Of a stretch of DNA of 64,000 nucleotides, positions 16,769 through 25,720 are shown one piece after another. A program made the position numbers and the translations under genes. The number at the start of each line of letters is the position of its first letter. Position 1 is the first letter of the stretch. Below the pieces are notes generated by a model, which was given only the letters and a program-made list of their open reading frames with translations, made no database searches and was not told the DNA's origin. The DNA is from Nocardioides astragali (GTDB lineage: Bacteria; Actinomycetota; Actinomycetes; Propionibacteriales; Nocardioidaceae), in contig NZ_JAFMZM010000006.1 of assembly GCF_024436375.1 (NCBI RefSeq), forward strand, positions 310,001-374,000, written 5' to 3'.

Positions 16769-17917
16769 CTACAAGCCCAGCATCCGCCCGATGATCTCCT
16801 TCTGGATCTCGGTCGTCCCGCCGTAGATCGTCTGGATCCGCGAGTCGGTGTAGGCCCGGGAGATCGGGTACTCGTTCATGTAGCCGTAGCCGCCGTGGAG
16901 CTGCACGCCCGCGTCGACGACGCGCTTCTGCAGCTCGGTGGTCCACCACTTCGCCATCGAGGCGAGCGCGGTGTCGACCTCACCGGCGTTGAGCCGCAGC
17001 ACGCAGTCGTTGATGAAGACCCGCGCGATGTGGGCCTCTGTCGCCATCTCGGCCAGCACGAAGCGGTTGTGCTGGAACGTCCCGATCGGCCTGCCGAAGG
17101 CCTCGCGCTCCTTGGCGTACGCCAGGCACAGGTCGAGCACGTGCTCGACGGCCGCGACCGCGATGCAGCCGATCGAGATGCGCTCCTGGGGCAGGTTCTC
17201 CATCAGCGAGACGAATCCCGAGCCCTCGGCGCCGAGCAGGTTCGCCTTCGGCACGCGTACGTCGGTGAACGACAGCTCGGCGGTGTCCTGGGCGTGCAGG
17301 CCCATCTTGTCGAGGTTGCGGCCGCGCTCGAAGCCCTCCATGCCACGCTCCACGACCAGCAGCGAGATGCCCTGGTGGCCGGCCTCGGGATCGGTGCGGC
17401 ACACGACGATGACGAGGTCGGACAGGATGCCGTTGGAGATGAAGGTCTTCGACCCGTTGAGGACGTAGTGGTCGCCGGCGTCGACCGCCGTCGTCCGGAT
17501 CCCCTGAAGGTCCGAGCCGGCGCCGGGCTCGGTCATCGCGATCGCGGTGACGAGGTCGCCGGACACGCAGCCGGGCAGCCACCGCTGCTTCTGCTCCTCG
17601 GTCCCCAGGCTGGAGATGTAGGGGACGATGATGTCGCTGTGCACGGCGAAGCCCGGGCCCGTGGCGCCCGCGCGGGCCGACTCCTCGGCGAGCACCATGT
17701 TGTAGCGGAAGTCGCTGATCCCTGCGCCGCCGTAGGCCTCCGCCACGTCGAAGCACAGCAGCCCGCGCTCACCAGCCTTGCGCCACACCTCCCGGTCTAC
17801 GATGCCGTCGCGCTCCCACTGCGCGTGGAACGGCACCACCTCCTTGGCGAAGAAGGCCCGCGCGACAGCTCGGAAGTCCTCGTGCTCCTGCTCGAGGATG
17901 CTGGGGCGGTCAGGCAT
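16769..17917 (-). CDS. Acyl-CoA dehydrogenase family protein
   Basis: FAD enzyme (382 aa) that introduces an alpha-beta double bond into an acyl-CoA. Family motifs: VTAIAMTEPGAGSDLQGIRT and YVLNGSKTFISNG in the middle domain, LPQERISIGCIAVAAVEHVL and REAFGRPIGTFQHNRFVLAE in the C-terminal domain, LHGGYGYMNEYPISRAYTD and IYGGTTEIQKEIIGRML at the end. Gly replaces Glu in the YxGT loop, as in the long-chain and isovaleryl classes where the catalytic base lies elsewhere. ATG 17917 overlaps the upstream stop by 8 bases and has GGAGG nearby. Last gene of the operator-controlled operon starting at 20589. Confidence 0.93.
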   Translation of the reverse strand: MPDRPSILEQEHEDFRAVARAFFAKEVVPFHAQWERDGIVDREVWRKAGERGLLCFDVAEAYGGAGISDFRYNMVLAEESARAGATGPGFAVHSDIIVPYISSLGTEEQKQRWLPGCVSGDLVTAIAMTEPGAGSDLQGIRTTAVDAGDHYVLNGSKTFISNGILSDLVIVVCRTDPEAGHQGISLLVVERGMEGFERGRNLDKMGLHAQDTAELSFTDVRVPKANLLGAEGSGFVSLMENLPQERISIGCIAVAAVEHVLDLCLAYAKEREAFGRPIGTFQHNRFVLAEMATEAHIARVFINDCVLRLNAGEVDTALASMAKWWTTELQKRVVDAGVQLHGGYGYMNEYPISRAYTDSRIQTIYGGTTEIQKEIIGRMLGL

Positions 17918-18662
17918 GGTGGTGTCCTCCGGTGGTGGGACGGGCGCGGGCCACTGCCCGCGCCGCGACGTAGGCGGGCTCGCGCAGGCCCGTGACGAAC
18001 GCGTACTGCTCGAGCCCGGCCAGAGGGTGGGTGACCGGGTCGAACCGGTCGGAGGTGTCGTCCTCCGCCCAGGCCACGTCCACGTGCCCGACCCGCTCCC
18101 AGCCGCCCGTGCCGCGGGCGACCTCGAGTGCGTACGACGACGGGGGCAGTTGGTCGGGAAGGACGTCGGGCAGCTCTGGCTGCGGGCTGAGGCGGAAGGT
18201 CACGGCCCGGCCGCCGGCGCGCACGGGCAGGAGCGTGGTCACCCGGCCGAAGTGGCCTGGCCCCCGCATGGTCAGCAGGTAGCGGTTCCACGCCCGGGAG
18301 CCGGTGCTGGCGAAGAGCAGGTCGGCGTCACCACCGTCGGGCGCGGCACCCTCCAGCCGGAGGGCGAGGCCCTCGATGTCGGGCCAGCCCTGGGGCAGTC
18401 CCATCGCCCGCGACCACCGCGCGCGGCACGGCCGGGTGCCGGTCCGGGCGATCGCCTCGATGCCGAGGTCGGGGGCGGGATCGGTGACCGTGAGGTGGCC
18501 CGTCCCGTGGTGGCCGACGGGATGGAGCGGCTTGTCGCGCCGCAGCAGGCCGGTGATCGCGGCCGCGGCGGCGAGGCCGGAGCCGAGCACGGCACCGGGC
18601 AGGACCCCGGGCATGAGCGAGGTGGCGGGGCGGGAGCGGGAGATCAGTGTCATCTGCCCCAT
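17910..18662 (-). CDS. Hypothetical protein, possible catalase-like fold
   Basis: 250 aa. N-terminal hydrophobic segment (ATSLMPGVLPGAVLGSGLAA) may anchor it or be a signal. The body contains HPVGHHGTGHLTV, RCRARWSR-like basic stretches, LPQGWPDIEGLALRLEGAAP, ADLLFASTGSRAWNRYLLTM and SSYALEVARGTGGWERVGHV. The spacing of His/Arg and the GLALRL block recall small catalase-superfamily proteins of actinobacteria, but I am not sure. The stop overlaps the acyl-CoA dehydrogenase start; its own ATG overlaps the preceding TAA by one base (TAATG). Confidence 0.7.
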   Translation of the reverse strand: MGQMTLISRSRPATSLMPGVLPGAVLGSGLAAAAAITGLLRRDKPLHPVGHHGTGHLTVTDPAPDLGIEAIARTGTRPCRARWSRAMGLPQGWPDIEGLALRLEGAAPDGGDADLLFASTGSRAWNRYLLTMRGPGHFGRVTTLLPVRAGGRAVTFRLSPQPELPDVLPDQLPPSSYALEVARGTGGWERVGHVDVAWAEDDTSDRFDPVTHPLAGLEQYAFVTGLREPAYVAARAVARARPTTGGHHHA

Positions 18663-19561
18663 TACCCGTTCGCCGCCCCGGCCACTCGGTTGAGGTCGTC
18701 GAGCATGGCGATCGGGCCGAGGTCGGCCAGCCGGTAGCCGCCAGGGTAGGTCGTCGGGCGGTGCCGGTACGGCGTACGGCGCGGGGGCGCGAAGCGCAGC
18801 ACCCGACCACGCAGCCGCAGGCCGGCGTGCACCGCGCGGACGAACCACCGCGGCTGGCGCGGCAGGCCGAGCGCCTCGCGGAGCGGCTCGTCCATCACCG
18901 CGATCATCACCCGACGCGTCAGGGGCTTGAGCGGGGCCGGGGCCACCGTCCGGGCGATCCGGATCGACGCCTCGGCCAGACGGGTGCTTGCCGGGGTGTG
19001 GGCGAAGTGCTGCCGCTCGTAGTCGACGAGCAGGGCGAGGTAGCCGTCGTACGTCGTGGGCAGGTCCTTGATCCCCATCAGCTCGCCGAAGCGCGTGGTC
19101 ACCTTCGCCAGCGCCACCAGCTCGTGGGGGTCGAGGGGGCGCCAGCCGTAGGCGGAGATCCAGCGGACCGGACCGACGATCGTCGTGGCCAGGACGTAGG
19201 CGAGCTCCTCGTCGGGGATGTCGTAGTGGCCGTGGATCCGGTTGAGCCGCCGCAGGGCTGCGTGCGACCGCGGGGAGTCGATGCCGTCGAGGGTGGCCTC
19301 GTCGCCGATCAGGATGGTGTCGTCGTAGCGCTTGACGCCGTGGTCCTCGAACTCGCGGGTCCGGTCGAGCAGCGCGGCGATCGACGGGACGCCGTAGTCG
19401 CGCATGAACGCGATGCCGGTGCCCTGGACGTAGTCCCACGGGAACTCGTGGCGGGCGGTCAGCCGGACGATCTCGTCGTAGTCGACCTCCGGATCCAGCT
19501 GCTGGATCCGTCGCAGGTTGGCGTAGCGGCCGGGCGCGTGCACGGCGCTCAGGACACCCAT
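18662..19561 (-). CDS. Oxygenase MpaB family protein (DUF2236)
   Basis: 299 aa, DUF2236/MpaB-like. These proteins bind haem b and include latex-clearing protein and mycophenolic-acid pathway oxygenase. Visible features: WDYVQGTGIAFMRDYGVPSI near residue 40, RYDDTILIGDEATLDG, LNRIHGHYDIPDEELAYVLA (conserved His region), WISAYGWRPLDPHEL. Chain and residue types fit the cytosolic MpaB group. It starts 13 bases inside the upstream LLM gene, so translation is coupled. With the LLM oxidoreductase and acyl-CoA dehydrogenase it suggests oxidation of a lipid, terpenoid or steroid side chain. Confidence 0.85.
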   Translation of the reverse strand: MGVLSAVHAPGRYANLRRIQQLDPEVDYDEIVRLTARHEFPWDYVQGTGIAFMRDYGVPSIAALLDRTREFEDHGVKRYDDTILIGDEATLDGIDSPRSHAALRRLNRIHGHYDIPDEELAYVLATTIVGPVRWISAYGWRPLDPHELVALAKVTTRFGELMGIKDLPTTYDGYLALLVDYERQHFAHTPASTRLAEASIRIARTVAPAPLKPLTRRVMIAVMDEPLREALGLPRQPRWFVRAVHAGLRLRGRVLRFAPPRRTPYRHRPTTYPGGYRLADLGPIAMLDDLNRVAGAANG

Positions 19562-20589
19562 TCCTTCAGCTGCGCGACGGTGGCGGCGGGGTCGTCGGAG
19601 ACGGGCGTGACGTTGAGGTCGGTGACCCCGGCCTCGCGGAAGGCGGCGATCCGCTCCTTGATGTAGGACTCCGGCCCGACGAGGTTGGCGGCCTCGAGCC
19701 ACTCGGTCGGGACGAGCGCCTCGGCCTCCCTCTTCTTGCCCGAGAGGTAGAGGTCCTGGATCTCCTCGGCCTCCTTCTCGTAGCCGTAGGCCTGGGCGAC
19801 GTCGTTGTAGAAGTTCTTGCCCTTCGCGCCCATGCCGCCGACGTAGAGCGCGAAGATCGGGCGGGCGAAGTCGAGCAGCGTCTTGGTGTCCGGTCCCTCG
19901 CCGATCGCGACCATGCCGCCGGCCATCACCTGCAACGGGGCGAGGCCCTCCTGCCGCTTGGCGTTGCCCGCGGCCAGGGCGTCGCCCCAGACCAGGTGGG
20001 CGCGCTCGGGGTGGAAGAGGTGGGGGATCCAGCCGTCGGCGATCTCGGCGGTCTGCTCGACGTTCTTGGGGCCGAGGGCCGCGATCCAGATCGGGATGGT
20101 GTCGCGCTCGGGCTTGGTCAGCAGCTTGAGCGGCTTGCCCAGTCCGGTGACCCCACCGTCCTCCTTGGTCAGGGGAAGGTGGAACTCGCCGGCCGAGGTC
20201 AGCGGCTCCCGCTTGAGGCCGCGACGGATGATCTCGACGACCTCCGCGGTCCGCGCCATCGGCTTGGAGTAGGGCACGCCGTGGAACCCCTCGATCACCT
20301 GCGGTCCGCTGACCCCGATGCCGAGGATCGCGCGGCCGCCGCTCACGTTGTCGAGACCGGCAGCCGTCTGCAGGAGGGCGCCCGGCGTGCGCGAGTAGAT
20401 GTTGAGGATGCCGGAGCCGATCTTCACGGTCTCGGTCTTCGCGGCGAGGTAGCCCATCAGTGTGGGCGAGTCGAAGCCGTACGCCTCCGCGACCCACACG
20501 CTGTCGAGGCCCGCCTTCTCCAGGGCGACGACCTGGTCGGCCGCGCTGCGGGGGTTGCCGTCGTACATCAGCAGGGTGGCGAGGCGCAT
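19549..20589 (-). CDS. LLM-class F420-dependent oxidoreductase
   Basis: 346-aa luciferase-like (TIM-barrel) oxidoreductase, probably using coenzyme F420. Motifs: MRLATLLMYDGNPRSAADQV, AEKAGLDSVWVAE-type segment (ALEKAGLDSVWVAEAYGFDS), VKIGSGILNIYSRTPGALLQ, SGGRAILGIGVSGPQVIEGF and the C-terminal AAFREAGVTDLNVTPV. First gene of an operon with an MpaB-like oxygenase, an unknown protein and an acyl-CoA dehydrogenase. The ATG lies only 6 bases from a strong dyad operator, so repression at the start site is likely. Related enzymes act on steroids and fatty aldehydes in mycobacteria and nocardioforms. Confidence 0.92.
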   Translation of the reverse strand: MRLATLLMYDGNPRSAADQVVALEKAGLDSVWVAEAYGFDSPTLMGYLAAKTETVKIGSGILNIYSRTPGALLQTAAGLDNVSGGRAILGIGVSGPQVIEGFHGVPYSKPMARTAEVVEIIRRGLKREPLTSAGEFHLPLTKEDGGVTGLGKPLKLLTKPERDTIPIWIAALGPKNVEQTAEIADGWIPHLFHPERAHLVWGDALAAGNAKRQEGLAPLQVMAGGMVAIGEGPDTKTLLDFARPIFALYVGGMGAKGKNFYNDVAQAYGYEKEAEEIQDLYLSGKKREAEALVPTEWLEAANLVGPESYIKERIAAFREAGVTDLNVTPVSDDPAATVAQLKEWVS

Positions 20590-20595
20590 GCCGCA

Positions 20596-20620
20596 ATCGT
20601 GACAGTGAAACTGTCACGAT
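20596..20620. promoter_or_regulatory. Dyad operator for the LLM-MpaB-acyl-CoA dehydrogenase operon
   Basis: Perfect 11-bp inverted repeat ATCGTGACAGT / ACTGTCACGAT around GAA, ending 7 bases before the LLM start codon. Core TGACAGT-n3-ACTGTCA is typical in shape of TetR-family operators. No tetR gene is in the window nearby, so the cognate repressor must be encoded elsewhere. Confidence 0.75.
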
Positions 20621-20633
20621 GGCAAGCGCTCTT

Positions 20634-20675
20634 GGGCGGGACCTGCTCCCACTCCGGCTCGGTCAGGTCTAGTCC
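20634..20675 (-). pseudogene. 3' fossil of a third SARP/STAND/WD40 regulator gene
   Basis: Read on the minus strand this stretch encodes LTEPEWEQVPP, matching the conserved tail LTEDEWEQVLP of the regulator at 21452-25675 and LTRQEWTEQF of the one at 26084-30319. At DNA level, about 30 of 34 bases match 21488-21521. It sits exactly where a regulator divergent from the lipoprotein at 20828 would end, so almost the whole gene has been deleted. Confidence 0.65.
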
Positions 20676-20725
20676 GCCAAGGAGGGTCTCCCCACGCGGC
20701 ATCGCCGCCGAATCGGCGGTGGATG

Positions 20726-20765
20726 TACCCGCGCGATACCGCCCCTGCGCCCGCTGTGTACCGGC
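20726..20765 (+). promoter_or_regulatory. Triple TACCSG direct repeat (predicted SARP box 1)
   Basis: TACCCG at 20726, TACCG at 20737 and TACCGG at 20759: spacings of 11 and 22 bp. Same layout as at 25721 and 30364. The last repeat ends 63 bases before the lipoprotein ATG at 20828. The following bases (CTGGTGGCGAACTGG) are shared with box 2. Confidence 0.65.
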
Positions 20766-20827
20766 TGGTGGCGAACTGGGACACCTCGAGCCGATCGGCC
20801 CGGGATCCACCAGCTCAGGAGATCGAC

Positions 20828-21100
20828 ATGCATCGCATCAAGAACACCGTCGTCGCCGTGGCCGCCGCAGCCGCCCTCAGCCTCGTCGCCGCCTGCGGCG
20901 AGGACCTCGAGCCGCCCGCCAACGACATCGGCAACACGGTCGAGAAGAAGAGCAAGAGCCCGGCCCCCAAGATGCCGGTTCGCGACCACACCGGCCGGAT
21001 GGACTTCGGGGACGGCGAGGCGAAGCTTCCCCCGAAGCCGAAGCCCTCGAAGGACACCAACCCGTCGCGACTCGACTTCGGCGACACCGGTCGCTCCTGA
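20828..21100 (+). CDS. Short lipoprotein, regulator-associated family (copy 1)
   Basis: 90 aa. Signal peptide MHRIKNTVVAVAAAAALSLV ends in lipobox VAAC, so it is lipid-anchored outside the membrane. The mature part starts CGEDLEPPANDIG, sharing C-x4-PP-x3-(D/E)-I-G with the lipoprotein at 30477, and carries two GRMDFGDGE / SRLDFGDTGR repeats and a Lys/Pro-rich spacer (LPPKPKPSKD). AGGAG 7 bases upstream is a strong ribosome site. Expression is probably driven by the TACCSG repeats. Its divergent regulator gene survives only as a fragment. Confidence 0.8.
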   Translation: MHRIKNTVVAVAAAAALSLVAACGEDLEPPANDIGNTVEKKSKSPAPKMPVRDHTGRMDFGDGEAKLPPKPKPSKDTNPSRLDFGDTGRS

Positions 21101-21124
21101 GGGACTCACCCACAGGAGGTCGTG

Positions 21125-21448
21125 ATGAACGCCTACTCGATCGGCTCGGACTCGCCGCGCTGGTGGTGGCCGTCGGCCGCCGCCGGCGCGATGGGCGCCG
21201 CCGCCATCGCCGCGATCCTCGTCCTCCCCGCCAGCAGCTCCACGCCGCTCGGCGATACGACACCGCAGGACCGGCCGGCTCCGGCCAGCGACACCTGGTT
21301 CTCCAGGGTCGACCCAGCGGTGGACCGTCCGTGCTTCGCGCTGCCTGCGCGGCCGAACGCACTCGGTCATGACCCGCGCTGCGGGCAGCGATCGGTCATC
21401 GAGCCCTGGTCCGAGGGACGCCGCCCCGGCCTCGACTCGCGACCCTGA
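21125..21448 (+). CDS. Small single-helix membrane protein
   Basis: 107 aa. After SPRWWWPS comes one hydrophobic helix (AAAGAMGAAAIAAILVLPAS) at residues ~18-38, then a Pro/Arg-rich tail with two cysteines outside (DRPCFALPARPNALGHDPRC). N-in topology is likely. AGGAGG 5 bases before the ATG is a near-perfect ribosome site. It follows lipoprotein copy 1 by 24 bases and is probably co-transcribed. A trace of the same gene's 3' end seems to remain at about 25838-25861 in the second cassette. Family not recognised. Confidence 0.7.
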   Translation: MNAYSIGSDSPRWWWPSAAAGAMGAAAIAAILVLPASSSTPLGDTTPQDRPAPASDTWFSRVDPAVDRPCFALPARPNALGHDPRCGQRSVIEPWSEGRRPGLDSRP

Positions 21449-21451
21449 GCC

Positions 21452-24400
21452 TCACTCGTCCGGACAGACCGACTGATAGGGCTGCGCGGGCAGGACCTGC
21501 TCCCACTCGTCCTCGGTCAGGGTTCGCCCGGCCATCTGGCAGGCGAAGTCCATGGCTCGGTCGACGTCGGTCTCCCACTGGTAGATCCTGCCGTCGTAGG
21601 AGGCGATCGCCACGTCGTGGGTGTCGCCGATGAACTGCGCACCGGCCGGGACCGGTGTGCCCCGGTCAGGCGGGTGAACGGTGCCGAGCAGGTCGAGCGT
21701 CGTAGCGTCCCACAGGCTGACTCCGCCGTCGGCGGCGCCGGAGACCAGACGTCGTCCGTCGTCGGAGTAGTTGAGCCAGCGCACCGCCGCTCCGAGACCG
21801 GTGGATCGCCGTTGGTCCCCAGTCGAGACGTCAACGGTGACGATCTCGCCAGAGCTCCCGGCTGCCGCAACCGTGGAGCCGTCCGGAGAGGCGACCGACG
21901 TGTAAGGGGCCAGACCCAGGTCGCCCTCGGACTGGACCGCGCCGCTGTTGACGTCGATGACTCGCCAGCGCGCGCTCAAGCCGTCGCCTGCGGCCTCGTA
22001 GAGCATGGCGGTGCTCCCGTCACCGATCGGGGCGATGACGTCGCCGGGGATGTTGAAGAGCTCGCCGCGAGGGCGCAAGGTCTCGGCGTCAACCGTCAGA
22101 GTCCGGCGGACCGAGTCAGTCACCAGCAGGCTGCGACCGTCGTCGACATACGCCAGTGTCCAGACGCTGGCGTCTCTGTCGACCATGTCCCGAGATCTCC
22201 GCAGTTCTTTGCCCGTGACGGAGTCAAGGACACTGACGATCGTCTTCGCGCATTGCTGCGCCTCGCAGTATGCGGCGTACTGCCCGCCCCGGGGATGCCA
22301 CGTGCCGAGGACGAACTGGCTTTCGTTCACCGGAAGGCGGGTCGCCGGCGTCGCTTCGCCGGTCCGGGTGTCGACGAACCTGACCCATCCCTCGCCCCGG
22401 TCGTCGAGCCAGCGATAGGCCACCTGCCGCCCGTCCGGGGAGATGTCGGCCTGTGCGAAGAGCTCACTGTCTCCGACCTGGGTGGTCTGCTGCAGGTAGG
22501 TATCGCGCCCGGACAGGTCCCATGTACGAAGCATCGAGTCCCCGCCGCCCCCATAGACCAGGTCGTTGTCCGGGCTGAAGCCGACGCCCCACGGATCGAA
22601 GGTGTTCCACCGTTCCACGGGCCGACCGGTGGCGGTGTCCCAGACGATGAGCTCGCCGTCCTGGGAGACCGACCCCACCACCGTGCCGTCGGGTGAGAAC
22701 TGGATGTCGAAGACCTGGTCTCGGTGTCCGCGCAGCGTGTGGACCGTCTCGCCGGTGGCTGCGTCCACCAGCAACCCGTGCCCGCGGGTGTAGTCCTCGA
22801 GAGCAAGCAGAGTTCCCGCCCGGTTCACGTCCAGGGTGATCCATGCGGTCAGGGCTTCGCGGCGCCAGAGTCGTTCGCCCGACGCCACGTCGTACGCCGT
22901 CAGCGGCCAGTTGGTGTAAAGGGTCCGGCCGTCCGGGCTGAGCGCCAGCCCTTGCAAACCGGTTCCGGTCGGCACCCGGACGGGCGGCGTGGACGGGGAG
23001 CGCAGGTCCCAGACCAAGGCGTAGCCACGCTTCTCAAGCGCCTCCTCCACCGGCCCTGTGCTCAGGGTGGCAGCGAGGTAGCGACCGTTGGCGCTGAACT
23101 GGACGTCGTTGCCCCACAGCGGCTTGCCACCCGGGAAGTCGAGCTGCCTCGTTGGCTGCATGGTCTCCGAGTCCAGGAGGCGCACTGGCTCCAGGGACCG
23201 CGCTTGCTCCAGGACGACGGCGAGCTGCCTGCCGTCCGGGCTGAAGGCGGGGTACATGTACGCCTGGCCCGCCTCGGTCGGCCGGCCGGCGTCGTAGCTG
23301 CGCAGCAGCCGGTTGGTGGAGGCGTCGTAGAGGTGCATCCGGTTCTGATCGTCCGAGGAGGCGATGAAGCGACCGTCGTGACTGACATCGAACCCCTCCA
23401 GGTAGCCGCCGCCGGGCGGCTCCGACCGGACCAGCGTCGGACGTTTCGCCAAGGCGGTCACCAGGTTCACCCTTGTCTCCGGGGAGTCGTCCAGCCGTGC
23501 GCCAGCGACTGCGAGCAGGAGCGAGAGGCTGATGTCGTCGGTGAGCTGGGATCGGACTCCGACCCGTCGTGCATCCGCGTGGACCGCCAGCTGCCGCGCC
23601 CGGGCTGCGTTGTCGTTGGCCCGGTCCGACTGGACCGCGGCGAGACCGCCGGCGGCCAGAGCGAGGGCGAGGAGGGCCACGGCTCCACCGAGCACCATGC
23701 GCAGCCGACGGATGAGCCGCGCCTGGTCGCGAGCATGCTCTTCTGCGCTCCGCTCCTCGGCGTCGGAGGCTTCGCGGGCAGCGTCCAGGAACTCGCGCTC
23801 CGTGTCCGTCAGGGTGGACCTGGTGCCGGACTGCCACTCCAGCGCACGCGCGAGCCGGACACCGCGGTAGAGCTCACTGTCAGGCCGTTCGAGGGTGTCC
23901 CACGCGTCGGCCGCGCCGCTCAGGTGATGACGAATGCGTTGGCCCTCGACGTCGTCGTCGAGCCAGCCGCGTAGTCGAGGCCAGGCATTGGCCAGTGCCT
24001 CGTGGGTGATCTCGAGGACCTCCTCGTGACTGGTCACCAGGCGCGCATCGACGAGCATCCCGATCAGGCGCTCGTGGTGGGCATCGGAGGCGATCAGGCG
24101 GCGCGGGACCCGGGTGCGGACGGCTTCACCGTCGATTCCGGGTGAGACCAGTCGCAGGACGAGGTCGCGCAGCACGTGTCTCTCGTCGGCCCCGATGCTG
24201 CCGTACAGCTGCTCCGCAGACTGTGCGACCGCGCCCTGGATCCCCCCGGTGGAGTGGTAGCCCTCCACCGTCAAGGTGCTTCCCTCCCGGCGTCGCCACG
24301 TCTCCAGGAGGGCGTGCGACATCAGTGGCAGTGCCCCCGGGTCGTCGCGCACCTCCCGGACGAGGAGGTCGACCAGGCCCGGTTCGAGGATCAGCCCAGC

Positions 24401-25675
24401 CTGCTGGGCCGGGCCGGTGACCGCGGCACGCAGGGCTTCCTCGTCCAGTGATCCGACGAGGTGCAGGCCGCGCTCCACCAGACGGCTGAGGCCCGGGTGC
24501 TCCGTGACCTGCGACAGGCGGTCGCCGCGCAGGGTCAGGATGACGGGACGCCTGGTGGCCTCGTGGGCGAGGCGCCCGAGGAAGTCGCGCTGCTCCTCCA
24601 GGTCCTCGCAGAGCGCGAAGACCTCCTCTGTCTGGTCGACGGCCAGCACGGTGCGCGCATCGGCGTTCTCCCGGAGCGCGCTCAGCGCCTCGAGGGGTCG
24701 CCGTCCCGGAGTGATCAGCACGATCCTGTGGCCGCGCTCGCGGAGAGCCGCCAGCACCCCCGCACGCATGATCGATGACTTGCCGGAGCCGGAGGGGCCG
24801 ACCAGAGCCGCGAAGGATCCCCACGTGAGGAGGTCGAGGCACGCCTGGATGTCGGGGTCACGGCCGAAGAACCGCTCGGTGTCGTCGACGTCGTAGGCCT
24901 TGAGGCCCTGCCACGGGCACTGTCCCGCCCCGACCCGCGGCTGGGGGACGAGGAGGCCTGGATCGCGCTCGAGGATCGACTGCTCCAGGGCCAACACCTC
25001 GGGGGCCGGGTCGATCCCGAGCTCACGGACGAGGACCGTGCGGAGCTGGCGCATCGAGCGCAGCGCCTCGGCCTGCGCGCCTGTCTGGTACTGGGCGAGG
25101 ACGAGGAGCTCCCAGCGGTGCTCACGCAACGGCGCGGCACTCACCAGCGCCTGAGCCTGTGCCAGCACCTCCCGGGGTCGCCCGCTGCGCAACATCGCGT
25201 CGACATGCATCTCCTGCGCCTCGAGGCGCAGCTCGTCGAGCCGCTCGGCCTCTCGGCGGGCGGGCGGCCACTCGGGGAGGTCGGGGAACGCGGGACCACG
25301 CCACAGGGCGAGGGCCTGCTCCAGCTGGTAGACCACCCGGTCGCTCTCGCCCACCGTCAGGAGCCCGCGGGCGCGGGCCACCCGCGCCTCGAAGTCGTAC
25401 GCGTCGACGCGATCGGGCGGCACCATCAGGACGTAGCCGTGGGGCGAGGTCTCGATCGCCCCCGGACCCAGGATCTTGCGGAGCCGGACGATGCACGACT
25501 GCACGTTCTTGGCGGCGGAGGCCGGTGGGGTGTCGCCCCACAGGACATCCATCAGCTCGTCCGCGCTCACCGGAGCCCCCAACCGCGTGGCCAGGGCCTG
25601 CAGCACTACTCGGTCGTGGGTGCCGAGACGACCCGATCCGTCGACGGTCAGGGGACCGAGGACGTGGATCCCCAT
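21452..25675 (-). CDS. Membrane-spanning SARP/BTAD - STAND ATPase - WD40 regulator A
   Basis: 1407 aa. Domains: OmpR-type winged helix ~1-95 (LMDVLWGDTPPASAAKNVQS, CIVRLRKILG), BTAD ~97-240, STAND-type NTPase ~255-600 with Walker A GPSGSGKSS at 293-301 and Walker B VLAVDQTEEVF at 343-353, then a basic stretch RDQARLIRRLRM and one membrane helix ~661-681, then WD40-like repeats to the tail FACQMAGRTLTEDEWEQV. The positive charge before the helix predicts DNA-binding and ATPase domains inside and the WD40 part outside. It should act as a signal-gated transcription factor. ATG 25675 begins directly at the conserved IHVLGPLTV strand. Divergent from a lipoprotein gene across a TACCSG box; paralogous to regulator B. 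Confidence 0.9.
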   Translation of the reverse strand: MGIHVLGPLTVDGSGRLGTHDRVVLQALATRLGAPVSADELMDVLWGDTPPASAAKNVQSCIVRLRKILGPGAIETSPHGYVLMVPPDRVDAYDFEARVARARGLLTVGESDRVVYQLEQALALWRGPAFPDLPEWPPARREAERLDELRLEAQEMHVDAMLRSGRPREVLAQAQALVSAAPLREHRWELLVLAQYQTGAQAEALRSMRQLRTVLVRELGIDPAPEVLALEQSILERDPGLLVPQPRVGAGQCPWQGLKAYDVDDTERFFGRDPDIQACLDLLTWGSFAALVGPSGSGKSSIMRAGVLAALRERGHRIVLITPGRRPLEALSALRENADARTVLAVDQTEEVFALCEDLEEQRDFLGRLAHEATRRPVILTLRGDRLSQVTEHPGLSRLVERGLHLVGSLDEEALRAAVTGPAQQAGLILEPGLVDLLVREVRDDPGALPLMSHALLETWRRREGSTLTVEGYHSTGGIQGAVAQSAEQLYGSIGADERHVLRDLVLRLVSPGIDGEAVRTRVPRRLIASDAHHERLIGMLVDARLVTSHEEVLEITHEALANAWPRLRGWLDDDVEGQRIRHHLSGAADAWDTLERPDSELYRGVRLARALEWQSGTRSTLTDTEREFLDAAREASDAEERSAEEHARDQARLIRRLRMVLGGAVALLALALAAGGLAAVQSDRANDNAARARQLAVHADARRVGVRSQLTDDISLSLLLAVAGARLDDSPETRVNLVTALAKRPTLVRSEPPGGGYLEGFDVSHDGRFIASSDDQNRMHLYDASTNRLLRSYDAGRPTEAGQAYMYPAFSPDGRQLAVVLEQARSLEPVRLLDSETMQPTRQLDFPGGKPLWGNDVQFSANGRYLAATLSTGPVEEALEKRGYALVWDLRSPSTPPVRVPTGTGLQGLALSPDGRTLYTNWPLTAYDVASGERLWRREALTAWITLDVNRAGTLLALEDYTRGHGLLVDAATGETVHTLRGHRDQVFDIQFSPDGTVVGSVSQDGELIVWDTATGRPVERWNTFDPWGVGFSPDNDLVYGGGGDSMLRTWDLSGRDTYLQQTTQVGDSELFAQADISPDGRQVAYRWLDDRGEGWVRFVDTRTGEATPATRLPVNESQFVLGTWHPRGGQYAAYCEAQQCAKTIVSVLDSVTGKELRRSRDMVDRDASVWTLAYVDDGRSLLVTDSVRRTLTVDAETLRPRGELFNIPGDVIAPIGDGSTAMLYEAAGDGLSARWRVIDVNSGAVQSEGDLGLAPYTSVASPDGSTVAAAGSSGEIVTVDVSTGDQRRSTGLGAAVRWLNYSDDGRRLVSGAADGGVSLWDATTLDLLGTVHPPDRGTPVPAGAQFIGDTHDVAIASYDGRIYQWETDVDRAMDFACQMAGRTLTEDEWEQVLPAQPYQSVCPDE

Positions 25676-25720
25676 CCCGCCCAATGTCCTCGACGTCGTG
25701 GGTCTGGTCAACGGAATATG

